Positions 58,725 to 64,000 of a stretch of 64,000 nucleotides of DNA are shown piece after piece. The translations under genes and the position numbers were made by a program. Positions within the stretch are counted from its first letter, which is position 1. Every line of letters starts with the position of its first letter. The notes under the pieces are model-generated. The model was not told the origin of the DNA. It was given only the letters and a program-made list of their open reading frames with translations, and ran no database searches. Location: positions 1,674,001 through 1,738,000 of the forward strand of contig NZ_CP082839.1 of assembly GCF_019930585.1 (NCBI RefSeq), read 5' to 3'. This DNA is from Sphingomonas nostoxanthinifaciens. GTDB taxonomy: Bacteria; Pseudomonadota; Alphaproteobacteria; Sphingomonadales; Sphingomonadaceae.

Positions 58725-60247
58725 GCGAACAGGCCGTGCAGATACCAGGCGGGCGTGGTCAGCTCGCGTTCGTGCAGGCCGTGGCGGAACAGCCAGAAGC
58801 GGTGGCCGGCGGCATCCTCCACCCGATAATAATCGCGGGTGAGGCCGCCGCGATCGCGCCGCCGCCACCATTCGGCGGCGATCCGCTCAGGCCCCTCCCA
58901 TCGCGCGACGTCGTGCTGGCGCCCGGCCCAGGCGAAGCGGCGCGGTGGCCCCTCCGGCAGCGCATAGAGCACGTCGACCGGCTGCGGCGGATCGAGCAGG
59001 GTGAGCGGACGGAGCGGCGGCTCGTCGGGCTCGGGAGTTTCCCACACGACCGGCGCGGAGGGTGACGCGGCGACGCTCGCGCATTCGGGGATGTGGGTGT
59101 CGGCAGGTGCGGCGCGGTGGATGCGGCGCGTGCCGAGCCGCGCCGCCAGCCGATCGACCAGGGCATCGAGCGCCTCGGCCTCGCGTGCCGGTGCCAGATG
59201 ATCCTCCTGCCGCGCCGCCAGCGGCTCGGTGGCGACCACGTCGAGCCGCACGCAATCGAAGCCAAAGCCGGGGTCGATCGGGTCGGCCAGCGCATCGAGC
59301 CGCTCGCGGAACAGGCGCATCACCGCCGGACCGTCGCGCGTCGGGCGGCCGGTGCCCACCTCCAGCCCGGCGACATGGCCGTCGCTGCGGAACAGGCGCG
59401 CGGCGAAGCGGCGGCCGCCCTGGTGGCGTTCGAGCAACATCGTCACCGTCTCGCCCAGCAATTCCTCGAGGCAGGCGAGCGCGTCGTCGACGCGGCCGAT
59501 CGGCTCGGCGAAGCGGCGCAGCGCGAAGATCGGGGCGGGCAGGCGCTCGGGGCTGATGCGGCGATCCTCCTCGCCCAGCACGCGGATCAGCCGCAGCGCG
59601 AGATCGCCGAAGCGCGCCGCCAGCATCGCGCGCGGGCGTTCGGCGAGATGGCCGATCGTCTTGAGGCCGGCGCGGCGCAGCGCCACCGTCACGTCGGGCA
59701 GCGCCTCCAGCGCCTCGACCGGCAGGGCGCGAAGTTGAGGAAGTTGAGGGTGAAGCGGACCTATTTCGCCGGGCGGGCCGAAGCGGGCGAGCGCGCGCGC
59801 CTGCTCGGGCGTGGTGCCAAGCGCGAGCCGGGCGGTGACGCCGCCATCGGCAAGGCGGCGCGCGCACTCCGCCAGCAGAGCGGGTGCACCGTCAAAGGCG
59901 TGGGTGCAGCCGGTAATGTCGAGGATCGCACCGTCGGGCGCCTCGGCGGCCGCCATCGGCGTGTAGCGCGTGCAGCCCCGCACGATCCGTGCAAGCAGCC
60001 GCGCCTCGCCGGCATGGTCGCGGTCGCGCGCCACCAGATCGGGCATGCGCGCGCGGGCGTCGGCCAGCGTCAGGCCGGGGGCGAGGCCGGCGCGTGCGGC
60101 GACGTGCGATATGGCGGTGAGGCGCATCGCATTGCCGGTTTTCTCGACGAAGACGAGCAGGTGCGTTGATGCCTCACCCGCCAGCCGCGCGACGTCTTCC
60201 GCCAGCATCGGCAGGTGCAGCGCCAGATAGAGGCGCGAAGCGGCCAT
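58721..60247 (-). CDS. imuB: ImuB, inactive Y-family polymerase-like mutagenesis protein
   Basis: 508 residues. The Y-family fold is recognisable (RLYLALHLPMLAEDVARLAG at the start, AILDITGCTHAFDGAPALLA, LGTTPEQARALARFG). The acidic catalytic residues of DinB-type enzymes are not in place, as usual for ImuB, which acts as a hub binding the sliding clamp, ImuA and ImuC. The C-terminal ImuB-specific part includes PVDVLYALPEGPPRRFAWAG and WWRRRDRGGLTRDYYRVEDA. Start ATG 60247 lies inside the 3' end of imuA (74-base overlap); GTG 60253 is an alternative. Confidence 0.9.
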   Translation of the reverse strand: MAASRLYLALHLPMLAEDVARLAGEASTHLLVFVEKTGNAMRLTAISHVAARAGLAPGLTLADARARMPDLVARDRDHAGEARLLARIVRGCTRYTPMAAAEAPDGAILDITGCTHAFDGAPALLAECARRLADGGVTARLALGTTPEQARALARFGPPGEIGPLHPQLPQLRALPVEALEALPDVTVALRRAGLKTIGHLAERPRAMLAARFGDLALRLIRVLGEEDRRISPERLPAPIFALRRFAEPIGRVDDALACLEELLGETVTMLLERHQGGRRFAARLFRSDGHVAGLEVGTGRPTRDGPAVMRLFRERLDALADPIDPGFGFDCVRLDVVATEPLAARQEDHLAPAREAEALDALVDRLAARLGTRRIHRAAPADTHIPECASVAASPSAPVVWETPEPDEPPLRPLTLLDPPQPVDVLYALPEGPPRRFAWAGRQHDVARWEGPERIAAEWWRRRDRGGLTRDYYRVEDAAGHRFWLFRHGLHERELTTPAWYLHGLFA

Positions 60248-60923
60248 CGTCACGCTGCCACTCCAGCCGCGTCGCGGCGACCGGTGCGCCGCCGCGCTGG
60301 CGCGTGCATTCGACCATGAAAGCCGGCGCACCCGGCGCATCCGCCTCCAGCAACGGCGAGGGCGCAGCCGCGACGCACCAGCGGGTCGCAGCGGCCGACG
60401 GGCAGTGCGGATCGGACTGGCGCACCAGCAAGGCGGTCACGCCCGATCGCTCGGCGAACAAGGTCAGCCGGCGCGTGGCGGTGAGGTCGATCGCAGGCGA
60501 GGCCACGCCCGGCGCGATCACCGCCGTGCCCGCGGCGGGCGAGCGCACCACGTCCGCCGCCGCGCGCAGCAGGCTCGCCTCGTCGGGCGCGGTCACGAAC
60601 AGCAGGCGCGCCGGATCGGCCCCCAGTTCGGCGAGGCCCGGCGGGTAGAGCCGGCCGCAGCGCGGCGCCCGATCCTGCGTCAGCCAGACGATATTGCCGC
60701 CACGCCCGCCCGCGCGCAGCGCCAGCAGCAGGGCGAAGCCGATCGCGCTCGGGCCGTCCTCGGGCCGCGCCGGCCAGAATTCGTGCAGCCGCCCGCGCGG
60801 TAATCCACCGCCCAGCGCCGTGTCGAGGCCGGCATGGCCCAGCGCGAAGCGCGTGGGCTCGGTCACCTGGTCGAACCCGGCGAAACGCTGGCGAAGCGGG
60901 GAGGAGGAGGGCGACTCGGTCAT
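60174..60923 (-). CDS. imuA: ImuA, SOS mutagenesis accessory protein
   Basis: 249 residues, a RecA/SulA-related fold. RFALGHAGLDTALGGGLPRG then RLHEFWPARPEDGPSAIGFA with the degenerate Walker region is typical of ImuA, as are IVWLTQDRAPRCGRLYPPGL and RLTLFAERSGVTALLVRQSD. It binds ImuB and RecA in the translesion complex. It is the first gene of the imuA-imuB-dnaE2 operon, with a LexA box just upstream of the ATG at 60923. The last 24 codons overlap imuB. Confidence 0.9.
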   Translation of the reverse strand: MTESPSSSPLRQRFAGFDQVTEPTRFALGHAGLDTALGGGLPRGRLHEFWPARPEDGPSAIGFALLLALRAGGRGGNIVWLTQDRAPRCGRLYPPGLAELGADPARLLFVTAPDEASLLRAAADVVRSPAAGTAVIAPGVASPAIDLTATRRLTLFAERSGVTALLVRQSDPHCPSAAATRWCVAAAPSPLLEADAPGAPAFMVECTRQRGGAPVAATRLEWQRDDGRFAPLSGAAPADAGGRRRAAGG

Positions 60924-60927
60924 TCAT

Positions 60928-60942
60928 GTTCACTCTATGTTC
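60928..60942. promoter_or_regulatory. LexA (SOS) box of the imuABC operon
   Basis: GTTCACTCTATGTTC is a perfect GTTC-N7-GTTC direct repeat, the alphaproteobacterial LexA operator. It lies 4 bases upstream of the imuA start codon, so LexA bound here would block transcription of the whole mutagenesis operon. Confidence 0.88.
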
Positions 60943-61016
60943 CATAGTCTCAACGCCAGCGATGCGAGTCAAGGTTCCTCAGTGACTTGGCGGCGGTGCT
61001 TGGCTACCGGCGGGAT

Positions 61017-62129
61017 ATGGCCCCCGGCGAATTCCTTCCCTCGATCGGGATCGTGATGCACGACTTCGCGCTGGGGGGGACCGAGCGGATCGCGGTGCGG
61101 CTCGCCTCGCGCTGGGCGATGGAAGGTGCGGCGGTCACCATCCTGTGCGGGAGTGGCGAGGGCGAGATGCGCGCGCTGCTCGATCCGGCGGTGCAGGTTG
61201 TGGCCGCGCCGCAGCCGATCGCGCGCGGCCGGGGATCGCGCCTGCGCCTTGCCCGCGCCGCGGCGGCGCATTTCGGCCGCGAGCCGGTCGACGCCGTCTT
61301 CCTTCCCGGCAATTTTCATTGGCCGGTGGCGCCCGCGCTGGCAGCACTGCCGCGCGCGCACCGCCCCGCAATCGTCGCGCAGGTGAGCGCGGCGCTCGCC
61401 AAGCCGCAGCGCCGGGCGCTGCGTCAGTTCCTGTTCGGACGGCGGATGAGGCTGTTGCTGAAAGGAGCGGATGCCATCGTCGCTCTCTCGGACGCCGCCA
61501 CCGCGCAGGCCGAACGGATGGTCGGCCGCCCGATCGTGGCGACCATCCCGCTGCCCGCGCTGGAGGATCATATGCCAGCGCCGCTGCCGGTGCCCGATGG
61601 GCCGCCGATCATTCTCGCTGCGGGACGGCTGGTGCCGGAAAAGGGCTTCGACCTGCTGATCGTCGCCTTCGCGCGGCTCGATCGCGGCGATGCCGAGCTG
61701 GTGATCGTCGGCGAGGGGCCGGATCGCGCCCGGCTGGAGCGGCTGATTGCGCAGCATGGCCTGACCGCGCGCGTGCGGATGCCGGGCTATGTCGCCGATA
61801 CGCGCGACTGGCTGGATCGGGCGCGGCTGTTCGTGCTGCCATCGCGTTTCGAGGGCTATCCGGCGGTGCTGATCGAGGCGCTCGCCGCCGGTCGCCCCGC
61901 GATCGTCACCAATTGCACGCCGGCGTCCGAGCTGATCGACGATCCCGTGGCTGGGCGGATCGTGCCGATCGACGATGCACCGGCAATGACGGCGGCGATG
62001 GCGGCGATGCTCGTGCTGCCGCCGTCCGATCCGGTGCAGCTGGCGATCCGGGTGGAGCGACACCGCATCGGCCCGGTCGCGTGGCATTATCTGGCGCTGT
62101 TCACCGGATTGGCGGCAAGCCGGCGGTGA
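61017..62129 (+). CDS. Glycosyltransferase family 4
   Basis: 370 residues, GT-B fold. The N-terminal acceptor domain starts IGIVMHDFALGGTERIAVRL. The C-terminal nucleotide-sugar domain has ILAAGRLVPEKGFDLLIVAF, ELVIVGEGPDRARLERLIAQ and SRFEGYPAVLIEALAAGRPA with the Glu-x7-Glu motif. There are no membrane helices. It is probably involved in surface polysaccharide or lipid glycosylation. ATG 61017 was chosen over TTG 60987. The stop overlaps the next glycosyltransferase. Confidence 0.9.
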   Translation: MAPGEFLPSIGIVMHDFALGGTERIAVRLASRWAMEGAAVTILCGSGEGEMRALLDPAVQVVAAPQPIARGRGSRLRLARAAAAHFGREPVDAVFLPGNFHWPVAPALAALPRAHRPAIVAQVSAALAKPQRRALRQFLFGRRMRLLLKGADAIVALSDAATAQAERMVGRPIVATIPLPALEDHMPAPLPVPDGPPIILAAGRLVPEKGFDLLIVAFARLDRGDAELVIVGEGPDRARLERLIAQHGLTARVRMPGYVADTRDWLDRARLFVLPSRFEGYPAVLIEALAAGRPAIVTNCTPASELIDDPVAGRIVPIDDAPAMTAAMAAMLVLPPSDPVQLAIRVERHRIGPVAWHYLALFTGLAASRR

Positions 62130-63178
62130 GGATCGCCTACATCATCAATTCGGTGGAGGGCGGTGGCGCCGCGCTGCCGGTGCCGGCATTGTGCGGGGTG
62201 CTGCGCGCGCAGGGCGCTGAGGTGGTTGTTCTCGCGCTTACCCGACGCGATGGACGCGCGCTGCGGTCGATGCAGGCAGCCGGGCTGGAGGTGCGCGTGC
62301 GCGATGGCGGCAGGCGCGATCATCTTGCCGCCTTGCGCTGGCTGGATCGTGAAGTGCGCGCGATCGGCGCCACCCATTTGTGGACCTCGCTCAGCCGCGC
62401 GACCCTGCTCGGCCAGATTGTCGGCCAGCGGCAGCAACTGCCGGTGGCCAGCTGGCAGCATGCGGCGTGGCTGAAACCCGCCAATCTGCGGCTGCTGAAA
62501 TTGCGCTGGCGTGCCTCCGCCATATGGGTGGCGGATTCGGATGCGGTGTGGCGCTATGCGCGCGATATCATGGGCGTGGACGAAGCGCGGCTGATGCTGT
62601 GGCCGATCTTTCGTGCCGATGCGGCTGCACCGCAGGCCGCACCGTGGCGGCCGGGCGAGCCGATGCGCATCGGCTCGCTCGGCCGGCTGCATCGCGTGAA
62701 GGGCTATGACGTGCTGGCGGATGCGCTGGCCACCGGGATCGACGCCCGCGTGACGATCGGCGGCGACGGCGATGCCGGGGCGGAACTGGGCGATCGATCG
62801 GGCGGGCGGCTGGATTTCGCCGGTTTCGTCGGCGATCCCCGCGCCTTTCTCGCCGGGCTGAATCTCTATCTCCAGCCGTCGCGCTCGGAGGGCTTTTGTC
62901 TCGCCGCGCACGAGGCGATGCAGGCCGGGCTGCCGGTGATCGCGAGCGCGGTCGGGGAGATCGCCCGGTCGGTGTTGCCGGGCGAGACCGGCTGGCTGGT
63001 GCCGCCCGGCGACGCGATCGCGCTCGCCGCCGCGCTGCGCGCTGCGCTGGCGCAGCCCGAACGTCTCGCCGCCATGGGCGCCGCGGGCCGCGCACGGCTG
63101 CTCAGCCGGTTCGGACCCGAGCGGTTCGTGGCGGCCGGGGCGGCGATCGTCGCGCGACTGCGCGAGACACGCGGCTGA
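62126..63178 (+). CDS. Glycosyltransferase family 4 (second of pair)
   Basis: 350 residues. The N-terminus RIAYIINSVEGGGAALPVPA is the GT4 glycine loop. Later MRIGSLGRLHRVKGYDVLAD, LDFAGFVGDPRAFLAGLNLY and SRSEGFCLAAHEAMQAGLPV carry the donor-binding Glu motif, and GETGWLVPPGD is typical. The start is GTG 62126, overlapping the previous stop (GTGA), so the two enzymes are coupled and probably add successive sugars to the same glycan. The glycan is unknown. Confidence 0.9.
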   Translation: MRIAYIINSVEGGGAALPVPALCGVLRAQGAEVVVLALTRRDGRALRSMQAAGLEVRVRDGGRRDHLAALRWLDREVRAIGATHLWTSLSRATLLGQIVGQRQQLPVASWQHAAWLKPANLRLLKLRWRASAIWVADSDAVWRYARDIMGVDEARLMLWPIFRADAAAPQAAPWRPGEPMRIGSLGRLHRVKGYDVLADALATGIDARVTIGGDGDAGAELGDRSGGRLDFAGFVGDPRAFLAGLNLYLQPSRSEGFCLAAHEAMQAGLPVIASAVGEIARSVLPGETGWLVPPGDAIALAAALRAALAQPERLAAMGAAGRARLLSRFGPERFVAAGAAIVARLRETRG

Positions 63179-63185
63179 TCCGGGC

Positions 63186-64000
63186 TCAGCCCACTCGCCG
63201 CAGCGGTTGAACCACCACCGCCGGGGGCAGCGGCTCGAACGCGGCAAGATAGTCGATCGTCTTTGCCAGCGGCATCGGCGGGGCGAAGCGAAATCCCTGC
63301 ACCGCCTGGCAGCCGAGGCGGGCGAGCGCCCACGCCTGCGCCTCCTCCTCCACGCCTTCGACGATGATGCGGATGCCGAGCGCACCCGCGATCCGGGCGA
63401 CGCCGTCGATGATGGCGAAGCCGCGCGGCCCGTCGCCGACGAAGCTGCGATCGATCTTGATCGTGTCGACCGACATCGACAGCAAATGGCTGAGCGACGC
63501 GAAGCCGGTGCCGAAATCGTCGAGCGCGGCCGAAATGCCGTTGCGACGCAGCTCCGCAAGCTCGGCCGTCACCACATCGTTGTGTCGGCCGAGCGACACC
63601 AGTTCGGTGACCTCGATCGCCAGCGCGCTGCGCGGCATGCCGACCGCATCGAGCGCGTCGAGGATCGATCGGGCGATGCCGGGGCGGCGGAAGTCGAACG
63701 GCGACAAGTTGATCGCCACCGGCCTGATCGTCAGCCCGGCATCGCGCATGCCGCGCAGGTCGTCGCAGATCTTGGCCAGCATGAGCCGGGTGATGTCGAC
63801 CGCGACATGCGCATCGGTCAGCGCGTCCTGCAGCGTGTCGCCGGCGACGATGACGCCCTCGCTGGTGCGGATGCGGCAGAGTGCCTCCAGCCCGATCGGC
63901 GTGCGCGTGGCGAGATCGACGATCGGCTGGTAATAAGGCGCGATGGCATCGTTGGCGATCGCCGCGCGGACGGTGCGCACCGCCGCCAGTCGCCGTGCGA
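63186..64000 (-). CDS. EAL-domain cyclic di-GMP phosphodiesterase, N-terminus beyond the window
   Basis: At least 271 residues, open to the window edge. The EAL domain is complete and has all catalytic residues: PYYQPIVDLATRTPIGLEAL (EAL motif), VAINLSPFDF (Asn), ALAIEVTELVSL (Glu), ALDDFGTGFASLSHL (two Asp), DTIKIDRSFV (Lys), IIVEGVEEEAQ (Glu) and CQAVQGFRFAPPM (Gln). It should hydrolyse cyclic di-GMP, which favours motility over sessile growth. Residues before it (ARRLAAVRTVRAAI) suggest an upstream domain, for example GGDEF or a sensor. It converges on the glycosyltransferase gene with a 7-base gap. Confidence 0.9.
   Translation of the reverse strand, partial: ARRLAAVRTVRAAIANDAIAPYYQPIVDLATRTPIGLEALCRIRTSEGVIVAGDTLQDALTDAHVAVDITRLMLAKICDDLRGMRDAGLTIRPVAINLSPFDFRRPGIARSILDALDAVGMPRSALAIEVTELVSLGRHNDVVTAELAELRRNGISAALDDFGTGFASLSHLLSMSVDTIKIDRSFVGDGPRGFAIIDGVARIAGALGIRIIVEGVEEEAQAWALARLGCQAVQGFRFAPPMPLAKTIDYLAAFEPLPPAVVVQPLRRVG

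Overview
The window is about 64 kb of GC-rich DNA from a motile alphaproteobacterium, most probably Sphingomonas or a close relative (Sphingomonadales). I infer this from the flagellar and chemotaxis gene order, the sigma-54 promoter with paired palindromes at flgB, the alphaproteobacterial LexA box (GTTC-N7-GTTC) at imuA, the TonB-receptor and Tat-exported sugar locus, and a protein closely resembling the periplasmic glucose-fructose oxidoreductase of Zymomonas. No database search was possible.

Region 1 (1-30.4 kb) is a motility island. It holds flagellin fliC with a near-consensus sigma-28 promoter and a strong terminator, then a CDF metal exporter. A chemotaxis operon follows: mcp, STAS, cheA, cheR, cheB, cheD, cheY, cheW, a second cheB-like gene that has lost its catalytic serine, and a small protein with a CheZ-type DxxxQ motif. 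On the minus strand are fliA and flhA behind a sigma-54 promoter, and flgN-flgM-flgA preceded by a compact second MotA/MotB-like pair. The plus-strand operon flgBCDEFGHIJKL has a textbook sigma-54 promoter with two palindromic enhancer-like sites. motAB and a converging separate lytic transglycosylase close the island.

Region 2 (30.6-40.1 kb) carries an acyltransferase, a cluster apbE-DUF4198-DUF2271-PepSY with a 19-bp palindrome upstream, a 1,116-residue GH18/NodB/GT2 fusion for exopolysaccharide, an alpha/beta hydrolase and an SGNH hydrolase.

Region 3 (40.1-54.0 kb) is an arabinan/galactoside utilisation locus: GH43 endo-arabinanase, TonB receptor, FadR-type GntR regulator, GH51 arabinofuranosidase, a second GH43, a GH27 alpha-galactosidase, an ROK sugar kinase, an MFS sugar porter, a Tat-exported Gfo/Idh/MocA oxidoreductase and a small DMT transporter. 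An identical octamer (TCGGAGTA) lies in the upstream regions of the receptor and of the regulator.

Region 4 (54.0-64.0 kb) holds a lower-GC patch with an orphan winged-helix gene beside tRNA-Pro(UGG), and the SOS mutagenesis operon imuA-imuB-imuC(dnaE2) with a LexA box. imuC carries an in-frame copy of a palindromic repeat also found twice between genes. Two glycosyltransferases and the end of an EAL-domain protein complete the window.
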